64,000 nucleotides of DNA, taken from contig NZ_CAJZAR010000067.1 in assembly GCF_914484835.1 (NCBI RefSeq), positions 1-64,000 of the forward strand, read 5' to 3'. Each line of letters starts with the position of its first letter. Position 1 is the stretch's first letter. Of the stretch, positions 43,100 through 51,130 are shown in pieces. A program made the translations under genes and the position numbers. The notes beneath the pieces are model-generated. The model saw only the letters and a program-made list of their open reading frames with translations. It did no database searches and was not told the DNA's origin. The stretch is from Paraburkholderia tropica. Lineage in GTDB: Bacteria; Pseudomonadota; Gammaproteobacteria; Burkholderiales; Burkholderiaceae.

Positions 43100-44035
43100 T
43101 CAGGGCGTCGCGCGCGGCAGACGCGTCTGCGGATCGACTGCCTTGCCGTCCTCGCGCACTTCGAAGAGAACGCCACCGTTGCCCGCACCGTCGGCGGCGC
43201 TCGTCGCGAGCGTCTGGCCTTGCTTCACGCTCTCGCCTTCCTTGACGAGCAATTTGCCGTTGCGCCCGTAAGCGGTGATCAGATGCGCGTCGTGCTTGAC
43301 GATCACGAGCTTGCCGTAGGCCTTCATGCCGCTGCCCGCGTAGACCACGCGCCCCGAGGCGGCGGCCTTGACCGGCTGCCCCGGCCCGCCCGCGATGGCG
43401 ATGGCCTTCGACTTGCCGACAGACGTCGGCGTGACCGCGCCGCTCATCGGCCAGACGAGGCGGCTGGTGGCGCGTGCGTTCGCGACTGAGGTCGTAGCGG
43501 TTGAGTTCGCAGCGGCAGTGGTCGCGGCGGCGGCGGTGGATTTCGCCGCGCTGCCAGCGGCGGCGGAAGCGGAGGCCTTGGCATCGGCGGCAACCGACGA
43601 CGATGGCGTCGATGGTGTCGATGTCGTCGATGAAGTCGATGCAGAAGGCGGCGTCACCCGCAGCAATTGCCCCTTTTGCACCTGGCCCGACGCGGGCAGC
43701 TTGTTCCACGCGGCGATATCGGCGGCACGTTGCTTGTAGGTCGAGGCGATGTGATACAGCGTGTCGCCGGCCTTGACGCGATAGAAGCCCGTGGGCGCGG
43801 CAGCGGCGGTCGTTGCCGCCACCGGCGTCGCGGAGCTCGTCACGAGCGGCATGGCGACCGGCGACGCCACGACAGCGCCCGTGTCGGTCGGCGTGTGCGC
43901 GGTCGCGGCGGCCTCTTCGTCGCCTTCGCGCGAGAGCGACTGCCACGGCGTAAACGTGCAGGCGGCGAACAGCGAGACCCACCCGGCGGTGACCGCCACA
44001 CGGGCGATGTCACCCGCCTTGTCTAGAATTCCCAT
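43100..44035 (-). CDS. NlpD-like LysM and degenerate M23 protein
   Basis: A 311-residue envelope protein. A hydrophobic segment ends in a lipobox-like FAAC near residue 26. A LysM domain (about 85-130, FYRVKAGDTLYHIASTYKQ) binds peptidoglycan, a long Ala/Ser/Thr linker follows, and the C-terminus is an M23/LytM domain (about 195-305). The M23 zinc ligands are missing (VIVKHDAHLITAYGRN instead of HxH), as in NlpD and EnvC, which activate amidases rather than cut peptidoglycan. The ATG at 44035 is chosen over one 18 bases upstream. Confidence 0.88.
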   Translation of the reverse strand: MGILDKAGDIARVAVTAGWVSLFAACTFTPWQSLSREGDEEAAATAHTPTDTGAVVASPVAMPLVTSSATPVAATTAAAAPTGFYRVKAGDTLYHIASTYKQRAADIAAWNKLPASGQVQKGQLLRVTPPSASTSSTTSTPSTPSSSVAADAKASASAAAGSAAKSTAAAATTAAANSTATTSVANARATSRLVWPMSGAVTPTSVGKSKAIAIAGGPGQPVKAAASGRVVYAGSGMKAYGKLVIVKHDAHLITAYGRNGKLLVKEGESVKQGQTLATSAADGAGNGGVLFEVREDGKAVDPQTRLPRATP

Positions 44036-44241
44036 GACGCACTCCCTGTTCAAGCTGCACGATTCATCCGCGCCGCGCGGCGCAGGTGCGTCATGATCTT
44101 CGCTTTACTGGAAAGTGCTGCGGATTCGCACGAAATTTCTGACGGTTATCAACGGTAAAGCCGCCATGCGCGCAATTTTTGACAATGAATTCACATTGAC
44201 GCGCACAAAGCGCGCAAGCCGCGGCGACGGTGTGCAACCGT

Positions 44242-44271
44242 TTGATCGCGTCGCGCGCGGCTTCTTATAAT
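44242..44271 (+). promoter_or_regulatory. Promoter of the 87-residue hypothetical gene
   Basis: TTGATC (44242-44247), an 18-base spacer and perfect TATAAT (44266-44271) precede the ATG at 44305. Confidence 0.7.
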
Positions 44272-44304
44272 GCTGGCCCGCGCATCATGCTCAAGGAGAA
44301 ATCA

Positions 44305-44568
44305 ATGGGGTTCGACGCATACGCAAACGACGACGACGTGCTCAACGTCCAGGGCGACGCCCTCACGCTCACGAACGGCACCACGCGCGTGACGCTGGCC
44401 GGCACGCTCGAACTCACGCGCGACAAGCGCGGCCTCGCCGCCGCGCTCGCGCTCAAGGCCGCGCTCGACAGCGTGGTCGCGAAGCTACAGGCCGATCCGC
44501 ATCTGCCCGCGCAGGTGAAGGACGAGCCGGACGCGAAGCCCGGCGTCGTCGACAATCCGTTTCAGTGA
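44305..44568 (+). CDS. Hypothetical protein, 87 residues
   Basis: Not recognised by family. Acidic start (GFDAYANDDDVLNVQGDALTLTNGTTRVTLAGTLELT), then a helical stretch GLAAALALKAALDSVVAKLQAD and a proline-rich tail ending DNPFQ. No signal peptide or membrane helix; probably a small cytoplasmic protein. Strong support for expression: a good promoter and AAGGAG eight bases before the ATG. A heptameric tandem repeat begins exactly at its stop codon. Confidence 0.75.
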   Translation: MGFDAYANDDDVLNVQGDALTLTNGTTRVTLAGTLELTRDKRGLAAALALKAALDSVVAKLQADPHLPAQVKDEPDAKPGVVDNPFQ

Positions 44569-44610
44569 TCGTCGATCGCTGATCGCTGATCGTTGATCGT
44601 TGATCGTTAA
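44566..44610 (+). repeat. 7-bp tandem repeats beginning at a stop codon
   Basis: From the TGA at 44566, units TGATCGT, CGATCGC, TGATCGC and three TGATCGT follow every 7 bases, then TAA at 44608. Five of the six units start with TGA. Because 7 is not a multiple of 3, the array places stops in all three forward frames. Confidence 0.92.
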
Positions 44611-44642
44611 AACGGCAGCGCGCAGGGCGCGCGCCGCGCGCC

Positions 44643-45881
44643 TCAGAACGGCTTGCCTTCGCTCGTCTGCCAGGCGGGCATGAGCGTGTTCGACGGCAGC
44701 GTTTCGTCGAGCAGCTTCTTCGCGCTCGCGATGCCCGCGATCGGCAGCCCGGTCGGATCGATCGCGCCGATCTGCGCGAGCACCGAAGCCTGATCCCAAT
44801 AGATGTGCTCGTTATAGAGCTTCGCGCCGCGAAAGCAGATCACGGCCAGCATCGGCACTTCGAAATACTTGCCAGTGGGCGCGAGGCCCGGCAGCAGCCA
44901 GTCGATCTCGCGGTCGTGCGTGCAGCAGAAGATGAACTCGTCCACCACGCGGTCCGAGCCGATGGTGCGCGAGATCGGGATCAGGCGCGTGTCGGCGGGA
45001 TTCGAATGCACGAAATGGTGCGTGTAGAAGCGCTTGAGTTCGTCGTGGCCGACGCCGCCCGTCATCGTCGGGATGTGGTTGACGTAGGGCTGCGCGACCA
45101 TCGTCGGCATCACGTCGTCGGGATTGCGCGTGACGAACTCGTGATAGCAGTGCTCCTCCCAGAGTGCGTTGAAGTCGTAGATCGGGCCGAGCACGCGGCG
45201 CAGCATCGCGAGCGTGCGCGAGTACGCCATCATCGCGGCGGGCTTGTCGTATTGCGGACGCGCCGCCGACGCGAACGCGTGATCGCAGCCCGGATACGTG
45301 TACAGCTCGACGCCCGGCTTGCCCGCCAGCGCCGTTTCGATGCGCTCGCGCGTGGCGGCGTCGCACCATTTGTCTTCGGCGGGGAAGTGCAGCATGAGCG
45401 GGCAGCGGATCGTCCCGGCTTCGTTCAGCACGTTTTCCAGGCCCACGGCGTAGTAGCCGATCGCGCAATCCACATCGGTGCGTGCCGCCGCGAGATACGC
45501 GAGCCGCCCGCCCAGGCACCAGCCGAGCGCGCCCGCCTTGCCGCGCTGCGAGGGATGCGCGCGCAGCGCCGCGAGCGTCTGCGCGATGTCGTCGATGGCG
45601 AGATCGACGTCGAAGCGGTCGTAGAGATCGAGCGCCTTCGCCATGTCGGCGCCTTCGTAACCCAGATCGACGTCCGGCTCCAGACGCCAGAACAGGTCGG
45701 GCACCATCACCACGTAACCTTCTTCGGCGTAACGCTCGGCCAGCGCGCGCATCGACGCGTTCACGCCGAAGATCTCCTGCAGCAGCACGAGACCCGGCCC
45801 GCTGCCTTCGGGCGGCAGCGCCGTCCAGGCGCGGAACGTGCCGCCGTCGCGCGAAGTCACCTGGGTCCATTGTCCGTTCAT
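44643..45881 (-). CDS. Dienelactone hydrolase fused to an NTF2-like domain
   Basis: A 412-residue two-domain protein. Residues 1-235 are a dienelactone hydrolase of the alpha/beta fold: nucleophile C122 in GWCLGG, D170 in PAEDKWCD, and H201 in CDHAF, the same spacing as the Pseudomonas enzyme. Residues about 245-412 look like a SnoaL/NTF2-type domain (YDFNALWEEHCYHEFVTRNPDDVM, then EHIYWDQASVLAQIG near the end). The single frame is continuous. The fusion suggests hydrolysis coupled to a second lactone or ester step, or a substrate-binding role. AAGGAG precedes the ATG. It follows the HAD gene in one operon. Confidence 0.85.
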   Translation of the reverse strand: MNGQWTQVTSRDGGTFRAWTALPPEGSGPGLVLLQEIFGVNASMRALAERYAEEGYVVMVPDLFWRLEPDVDLGYEGADMAKALDLYDRFDVDLAIDDIAQTLAALRAHPSQRGKAGALGWCLGGRLAYLAAARTDVDCAIGYYAVGLENVLNEAGTIRCPLMLHFPAEDKWCDAATRERIETALAGKPGVELYTYPGCDHAFASAARPQYDKPAAMMAYSRTLAMLRRVLGPIYDFNALWEEHCYHEFVTRNPDDVMPTMVAQPYVNHIPTMTGGVGHDELKRFYTHHFVHSNPADTRLIPISRTIGSDRVVDEFIFCCTHDREIDWLLPGLAPTGKYFEVPMLAVICFRGAKLYNEHIYWDQASVLAQIGAIDPTGLPIAGIASAKKLLDETLPSNTLMPAWQTSEGKPF

Positions 45882-45943
45882 GGGTGCGTCTCCTTGTGTT
45901 CGTTCGAGTGTCTGCGTGTTCGTAGCGGGGATGGGCGGCGCGC

Positions 45944-46585
45944 TCAGCCCGGCGCGAAGCCGCCTTGCGGCGCGAGCGCGGGCAGCGGCGCCTCGCCGCG
46001 TATCCATGCGTGGTTCGCGAGTTCGGCCATTTCGCGGTCGCCGCGGCTGTCGCCGTAAGCGTAGAGCGTGGCGGGCGGCTGCGCGCCCCACCAGCCGCGC
46101 AGCCGCGCGACCTTCTCCGGGCCCCAGCAGTTCTTGCCCGCGAGCCGTCCAGTGTAGACGCCCTCGCGCCATTCCAGCTCGCTCGCCAGCACGGTGCCGA
46201 TGCCGACACCCGGCGCCCACTTGCGCAGATAGATCGACGGCGACGCGCTCACGAGCACGACTTCGTGGCCGAGCGCCTGATGTTCGCGGATGCGCGCGAG
46301 CATCTCGGGGCGCAGCAGATCGGGCAGACGCGTTTCGACGAAACGCTGCGCGGCGGCTTCGAGCGTCTCGCGCCGCACGTTGCCGAGCGCGGCGCGCAGG
46401 AAACGCGCCTTGGTGCGGCCACGGTCGGCCCAGCCGGGCGCGATGCCCGCGAGCCACGGCAGGCAGCGCAGCGCGGCGAGGGCGAAGCGCGCGGGCCCGG
46501 CGGCGTCGAGCATGAAGGCGCGGAAACTATCGGACGTGGTGATGGTGCCGTCGAAATCGAAGGCGGCAACGACGCGGTCGGTCAT
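45944..46585 (-). CDS. HAD-IB family phosphatase
   Basis: A 213-residue haloacid-dehalogenase-type hydrolase. Motif I is DFDGT (D10, D12), motif II the serine in LVSASP, motif III K in GKNCWGPEKV, and motif IV GDSRGDREM. The long helical cap (residues 20-100) fits the SerB/PgpC-like IB subclass. PgpC-type activity (dephosphorylation of phosphatidylglycerophosphate) or a small phosphomonoester is possible. It is first in the pair with the dienelactone hydrolase. Confidence 0.88.
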   Translation of the reverse strand: MTDRVVAAFDFDGTITTSDSFRAFMLDAAGPARFALAALRCLPWLAGIAPGWADRGRTKARFLRAALGNVRRETLEAAAQRFVETRLPDLLRPEMLARIREHQALGHEVVLVSASPSIYLRKWAPGVGIGTVLASELEWREGVYTGRLAGKNCWGPEKVARLRGWWGAQPPATLYAYGDSRGDREMAELANHAWIRGEAPLPALAPQGGFAPG

Positions 46586-46722
46586 GAAGCGAAAGAGGGA
46601 ACGCGGAAATCCGCGAGGTCGAAAGGCCGGACTTGCCGGTCGAAAGCAACGTAAGCCGCGTCATTGTCGATGCAAACGGCGCGGCGCTGCAATGGCGCGG
46701 GGGTGCTCGTCTTGCGCGATCG

Positions 46723-46753
46723 TCAATATTGATCTTATCGATCAACATTGATC
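46723..46753. promoter_or_regulatory. Clustered TTGATC half-sites between crp-like and HAD genes
   Basis: A perfect TCAATATTGA palindrome (46723-46732) leads into TTGATC (46729-46734), GATCAA (46740-46745) and TTGATC (46748-46753). GATCAA-CA-TTGATC is a perfect dyad. These resemble FNR half-sites but in everted order and non-standard spacing. They lie upstream of the HAD gene (minus). Confidence 0.5.
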
Positions 46754-46784
46754 CGACGATGCTTCATGGCGGGCATTGTCGAGA

Positions 46785-47498
46785 TCAATGCGCCTGCTGC
46801 TCCAGCTTCACCGCATCGACGATCTCGATTTCGCCGTAGCGCAACTGCACGAGGCCGTCGCGCTCGAACTGGCGCAGGATCTGGTTCACGGTCTGACGCG
46901 AGAGCGCGAGCATCAGCGCGAGATCTTCCTGCGGCACGTTCACCACGCGGCGCGCAGACTGCGTGCCGCCGTAATCGGCCGCCAGCACGAGCAGACGTCG
47001 CGCCACACGCGCGGCGGCGGGCAGGAGCGCGCTTTCCTCGATGGCGTCGAAGGCAAAGCGCAGCTTCTGCGCGAGCAGCAGGCCGAAGGCGTGCCAGTAA
47101 GCGGGCGTGGCGTCGAGCAGCGCGGCGAGCGGCGCAAGCGGCACGTGAAAGAGCGTCGAGTCGCGTTCGGCGTAGGCATCGTGCGTGCGCACGCCCGCAT
47201 CGAACAGCGCGATCTCGCCGAACCAGTGCGCGGGCCCGACCACCGCGAGCAGCGCCTCACGTCCGGCCACGCTGGCCGCGCCGACGCGCATCGCGCCGTC
47301 GAGCACGCAGTAGAGGCCGTCGGCGGCGTCGCCGCGCAGAAACAGGCGCTCGCCCGCGCGCAACGCGCGCACGCGGCCCGCCGCGCGCAACGCTTCGCGC
47401 AACGGCGCGGGCGCGGCGGCGAACCAGGCGCTGCGTTTGAGCACCGCGATCACGGCGGGAGACGTGGGAGCGACGGAAGGTGGGCGGGTCGAAGTCAT
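46785..47498 (-). CDS. Crp/Fnr-family transcriptional regulator
   Basis: A 237-residue regulator. The N-terminal cyclic-nucleotide-binding-like barrel (about 30-145: RLFLRGDAADGLYCVLDGAMRVG and HWFGEIALFD) is followed by a winged helix (about 165-230: VPQEDLALMLALSRQTVNQILRQFERDGLV). The Fe-S cysteines of FNR are absent, and the phosphate-binding cassette departs from cAMP-binding CRP, so the ligand is unclear. The ATG at 47498 starts a short lead before the barrel. It is divergent from the Mpo1-like gene. Confidence 0.9.
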   Translation of the reverse strand: MTSTRPPSVAPTSPAVIAVLKRSAWFAAAPAPLREALRAAGRVRALRAGERLFLRGDAADGLYCVLDGAMRVGAASVAGREALLAVVGPAHWFGEIALFDAGVRTHDAYAERDSTLFHVPLAPLAALLDATPAYWHAFGLLLAQKLRFAFDAIEESALLPAAARVARRLLVLAADYGGTQSARRVVNVPQEDLALMLALSRQTVNQILRQFERDGLVQLRYGEIEIVDAVKLEQQAH

Positions 47499-47561
47499 CG
47501 GATCGGGTCGGTGCCTGCGCAAAGGTGCGCGGGCAAAAGGCGCGGTCGTCGATGAATCACT

Positions 47562-47574
47562 GAATCGATGATTC
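47562..47574. promoter_or_regulatory. GAATC-GAT-GATTC dyad in a divergent promoter region
   Basis: A perfect 5-3-5 inverted repeat between the Crp/Fnr gene and the divergent Mpo1-like gene; CATAAT at 47622-47627 may be the -10 of the latter. Possible autoregulatory site. Confidence 0.4.
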
Positions 47575-47651
47575 GCCGAATTGTCGGCTAGCCGAAGGTT
47601 CGCGGCCGCGCGCCCGACGATCATAATGATTTTGGAGACAGAGGGGCATCC

Positions 47652-48200
47652 ATGAGAAACCTGACCGAGCAACTGACCCAATACGCCGGCTATCACCGCG
47701 ATGCCCGCAACATCGCCACGCATTTCGTCGGCATTCCGATGATCGTGCTCGCGCTCGCGGTGCTGCTTTCGCGTCCCGCCTTCGCCGTCGGCGCCTGGCC
47801 ACTCGCCGCCGTGCCGCTCTCGCCCGCGTGGCTGCTGTTCGGCGGCGCGACGCTCTATTACCTCGTGCTCGACGTGCCGCTCGGCGCGATGATGGCCGTG
47901 TTCTCGGCGCTCTGCCTCGCCTGCGGCGCGTGGCTCGCGCGCGAGTCGACGGCCGTGTGGCTCGCGGCGGGCGTGGGGCTGTTCGTGGTCGGCTGGATCT
48001 TTCAGTTCGTCGGGCACGTGGCCTGGGAACATCGCAAGCCCGCTTTCGTCGACGATGTGATCGGCCTGATCGTCGGTCCGCTGTTCGTGCTCGCGGAAGC
48101 GCTGTTCGCGTTCGGCTGGCGTCCCGCGTTGCGCGAGGCGATCGAAGCGAAAACCGGCCCGACGCGTATCAATCCGCCGCGCGCGCAGCACGCGCGCTGA
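47652..48200 (+). CDS. Mpo1-like (DUF962) membrane protein
   Basis: A 182-residue membrane protein. The start QYAGYHRDARNIATHFVGIPMIVLAL and the repeat-like FVGHVAWEHRKPAFVDD are the conserved histidine-rich motifs of the DUF962/Mpo1 family, with about four helices. Yeast Mpo1 is an iron-dependent dioxygenase acting on 2-hydroxy fatty acids; a bacterial role in fatty-acid alpha-oxidation is inference. A GGAG-rich ribosome region precedes the ATG. Divergent from the Crp/Fnr gene. Confidence 0.88.
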   Translation: MRNLTEQLTQYAGYHRDARNIATHFVGIPMIVLALAVLLSRPAFAVGAWPLAAVPLSPAWLLFGGATLYYLVLDVPLGAMMAVFSALCLACGAWLARESTAVWLAAGVGLFVVGWIFQFVGHVAWEHRKPAFVDDVIGLIVGPLFVLAEALFAFGWRPALREAIEAKTGPTRINPPRAQHAR

Positions 48201-48311
48201 GTGCGCTGAACAGGCCGACCAGCCTCGAGACTAGCGACACGCAAGCCCGCGCATCGCGATTACGCCACGGCAGCGCGCATCGCCGCCCCGGCGCATCGAT
48301 CAATCGGCGCC

Positions 48312-49208
48312 TCAGCGCGAGACGCGCATGAGGCGCGCGCCATGCAGCGCCGTCAGCGCCACGGCGAGCCAGATCGGCACATAGGTCGCGAGCTGGCGCA
48401 CGCCCAGATGCTCGCCGAGCATCGTCACCGACAGGATCACGAGCAACACCGGCTCCACGTAGCCGAGCACGCCGAACAGCGCCATCGGCAGCAGCCGGCT
48501 CGACTTCAGATAGGTCGCGAGCGCAATCGTGCTGATCACGCCCAAGCCCGGCAGCAGCACCCACGCGAGCAGCGCATGCTGGCCGACGATCGCGAGCGAG
48601 CCGCCCGCATGCACTTCGATGAACGCCACGGGCAGCAGCAGCACCATCTCCACGGCGAACATCGCCAGCGAATCCGCGTGGATCTTGCGGCGCAGCATGA
48701 AGTACGGCGGATAGCCGAGCGCCGTGATCAGCGTCGGCCACGAAAACGCGTGCGTGGCCCAAAGCTCGTGCGCCACGCCCATCGCCGCGCAGGCCACCGC
48801 GATCCATTGCAGCGGCTCCAGGCGCTCGTGATAGTAGTAGCGCCCGACCAGCACCATCACCAGCGGCAGCATGAAGTAGCCGAGCGACACTTCGAGCATG
48901 CGTCCGTGCAGCGGCGCCCACAGGAACACCCACAGCTGCACGCCGAGCAGGGCCGCGCCCACCACCAGCATCAGCGCGATGCGCGGCTCGCGGATCGCGC
49001 GCATCACCAGTTCCCGCAGGTGCGGCAGGCGCTTGCGCAGCACCACCAGCGCGAGCGCGCCCGGCACGGTCCAGATCACGCGCCACGCGAAGATGTCGAG
49101 GCCGCCGAGCGGCGCGAGCAGCAAGGTATACGCCGACATCAGCGCGAACAGCGCCGAAGCGGTCACGGAAAGCGTGATGCCGCGTCCGGGTTCGTACGTT
49201 ATCGACAT
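48312..49208 (-). CDS. RarD-like EamA permease
   Basis: A 298-residue inner-membrane protein with ten predicted helices in the duplicated EamA layout. LDIFAWRVIWTVPGAL, LLGVQLWVFLWAPLHGRMLEVSLGYFMLPLVMVL and RLEPLQWIAVACAAMGV correspond to the RarD subgroup, first linked to chloramphenicol sensitivity. The substrate is unknown. The ATG at 49208 is taken as start; the longer open frame upstream is arginine-rich and unsupported. Confidence 0.88.
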   Translation of the reverse strand: MSITYEPGRGITLSVTASALFALMSAYTLLLAPLGGLDIFAWRVIWTVPGALALVVLRKRLPHLRELVMRAIREPRIALMLVVGAALLGVQLWVFLWAPLHGRMLEVSLGYFMLPLVMVLVGRYYYHERLEPLQWIAVACAAMGVAHELWATHAFSWPTLITALGYPPYFMLRRKIHADSLAMFAVEMVLLLPVAFIEVHAGGSLAIVGQHALLAWVLLPGLGVISTIALATYLKSSRLLPMALFGVLGYVEPVLLVILSVTMLGEHLGVRQLATYVPIWLAVALTALHGARLMRVSR

Positions 49209-49575
49209 GACGCGGCGCACAAGGAAACGGGACGGGCGCGAGGCGCGGAGAACACGGCGGCGCGTCCGTCCAACGCGGCGGACGCTGAAAAAAGCGTTGT
49301 CATTTGAATGTTGTATTGATTTAGCGGCAGCCGGGCGCGGCGTTCGCGCGAGCCGGACTGCCGGCATTCTAGTCTCCCGCAAGCCGCGCCGATACGGCGG
49401 GCACGGCCGATGCGGCGTCTGCCGAGGCAGCGAAACCGCCAATTTAGTTCGTGAATTGCACGCGATGATGGACTAGAACGTAAGTCTCGCTACGGAACCG
49501 ACCTTCGGCCGCCACGCGTCACGGCCCACGTCGCCGCGCACCGGCCGCCAGCCGCCCAACGCAAACGGAGCCCGC
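49209..49575. other. Intergenic region between rarD-like gene and egtD
   Basis: These 367 bases separate divergent genes. A slightly AT-rich patch at 49285-49325 probably contains promoter elements, but no -35/-10 pair is convincing. No gene or repeat is evident. Confidence 0.5.
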
Positions 49576-50556
49576 ATGACACTTCCTGCGTCCCGCCCCA
49601 CGCCGCAGCAAAGCCCGCCTTCCACCTTCGCCGCCGACGTCCGCGCGGGTCTCACGCACGCCCCGCAGAAGGAATTGCCGTCGATGTATCTGTATGACGA
49701 AGTCGGCTCGGCGCTGTTCGAAGTCATCACGGTCTTGCCCGAGTACGGCGTCACGCGCGCCGAGGAACGCCTGCTCACGCGCTACGCCAACGAGATCGTC
49801 GAAGCGCTGCCCGCCGACGTCACCGTCGCCGAACTCGGCAGCGGCAGCGGCCGCAAGACGCGCCGCATTCTCGAAGCGCTGTGCCGCAAGCGTCCGACCG
49901 CGTATTGCCCGATCGAGATCTCGCGCACCGCGCTGCAACTCTGCCGCCGCGAACTGGCCGACATCGAGCGCATTTCGATCGTCGGCTACGAGCGCGACTA
50001 TCTGGCCGGTCTCGCCGAAGTGAGCCGCCAGCGCAAGGACGGCGAGCGCCTGTTCGTGCTGTTTCTCGGCAGCACCATCGGCAACTTCGCGCGCCTTGCG
50101 GCGACGCGTTTTCTGCGCGACATCCGCGCGATGCTGCGCCCCGGCGACACGCTGCTGCTCGGCACCGACCTCGTCAAACCCGTCGATACGCTGATCGCCG
50201 CCTACGACGATTCGATCGGCGCCACGGCCGCGTTCAACCTGAACCTGCTCTCGCGCATCAACCGCGAGCTTGACGGCGACTTCGACCTGCACGACTTCGA
50301 GCACGTCGCGCGCTTCAATCCCGACGTGCGCAGCGTGGAGATGCATCTGCGCGCGAAGCGCCACGTCGAGGCGCACGTGGGCGCGGCGCGTCTGAACATC
50401 GAGATGGAAGCGGGCGAGACCATCTGGACCGAAAGCAGCCACAAGTATCACGCCGACGAAATCCCCGCGATCGCCGCCGATGCGGGCTTCGAGTGCGCGC
50501 ATCAGTGGATCGAGAAGGAGTGGGGCTTCGCGGAGAGTTTGCTCGCGGTGCGCTGA
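49576..50556 (+). CDS. egtD: L-histidine N-alpha-methyltransferase
   Basis: A 326-residue SAM-dependent methyltransferase that makes hercynine from histidine, the first step of ergothioneine synthesis. PQKELPSMYLYDEVGSALFE is the EgtD start, VAELGSGSGRKTRRIL the SAM site, FLGSTIGNF the conserved loop, and IWTESSHKYH is near the histidine pocket. The sulfoxide synthase egtB, often the neighbour, is not within this window. A bidirectional terminator follows, and a short stop-anchored repeat covers its 3' end. Confidence 0.92.
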   Translation: MTLPASRPTPQQSPPSTFAADVRAGLTHAPQKELPSMYLYDEVGSALFEVITVLPEYGVTRAEERLLTRYANEIVEALPADVTVAELGSGSGRKTRRILEALCRKRPTAYCPIEISRTALQLCRRELADIERISIVGYERDYLAGLAEVSRQRKDGERLFVLFLGSTIGNFARLAATRFLRDIRAMLRPGDTLLLGTDLVKPVDTLIAAYDDSIGATAAFNLNLLSRINRELDGDFDLHDFEHVARFNPDVRSVEMHLRAKRHVEAHVGAARLNIEMEAGETIWTESSHKYHADEIPAIAADAGFECAHQWIEKEWGFAESLLAVR

Positions 50557-50580
50557 GGTCCGCTGAGATCCGCTGACATG
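50551..50580 (+). repeat. Three 10-bp repeats at the egtD stop codon
   Basis: CGCTGAGGTC, CGCTGAGATC and CGCTGACATG follow one another; the first contains the stop codon. TGA thus recurs at 50554, 50564 and 50574, one in each forward frame. Confidence 0.85.
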
Positions 50581-50619
50581 CGCGGGCTTTTATCCCGGGC
50601 GTGATCCCGAGCCGAAACG

Positions 50620-50653
50620 AAAACGGGGCGCTTTCGCAAGCGCCCCGTTTTTT
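50620..50653. terminator. Bidirectional terminator of egtD and acyP
   Basis: ACGGGGCGCTT (50623-50633) pairs with its complement (50638-50648) around TCGC, flanked by A on the left and six T on the right. Confidence 0.95.
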
Positions 50654-50666
50654 CGTCGATGGGTTT

Positions 50667-50963
50667 TCAGTGCTGCTCGAAGCGCTCGTAACGCTTCTCG
50701 GTGCGGCGCTCCTCGCTCTCCACCGAACTCACGCGCGCCGCGGGCGGCCCGTGACGCAGCCACGACAGCATGCGGTCCACCTGATTCGCCGAGCCCTGAA
50801 TCACGGCCTCGACCGAGCCGTCCTCAAGATTGGCGACGTAGCCGCGAATGCGCAGCGCGTGCGCCTGACGCACCGTCGCGTGACGAAAGCCCACGCCCTG
50901 CACCGTTCCGCGCACGCGCACGTAATACGTTTCCAGGCGCGCATCCAGATCCGGTTCGCTCAT
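50667..50963 (-). CDS. acyP: Acylphosphatase
   Basis: A 98-residue protein that hydrolyses acyl phosphates. The phosphate loop VRGTVQGVGFRHAT contains catalytic R27, and N45 lies in GYVANLEDGSVEAV; both match the family, which is normally 90-100 residues. Single gene, convergent with egtD. Confidence 0.95.
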   Translation of the reverse strand: MSEPDLDARLETYYVRVRGTVQGVGFRHATVRQAHALRIRGYVANLEDGSVEAVIQGSANQVDRMLSWLRHGPPAARVSSVESEERRTEKRYERFEQH

Positions 50964-51130
50964 CGTTCGATCTCCTTAAGCCATGCATGCACGATACGGT
51001 CGGCATTGTAGACGCGATTGCCGCGACCCTGCGCGCGCACGCGCCGCCGTCGCGCCACGTACAATCCGTGCCACTGCGGCGGCCGGCGTGAACGGCGCGC
51101 CGCTCATCGAACCCGAAAGCGAAATCCAGA

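Noticed and set aside
46729..46745. A standard FNR box
   Set aside because: TTGAT and ATCAA are separated by 7 bases rather than 4, so it is only described as FNR-like.
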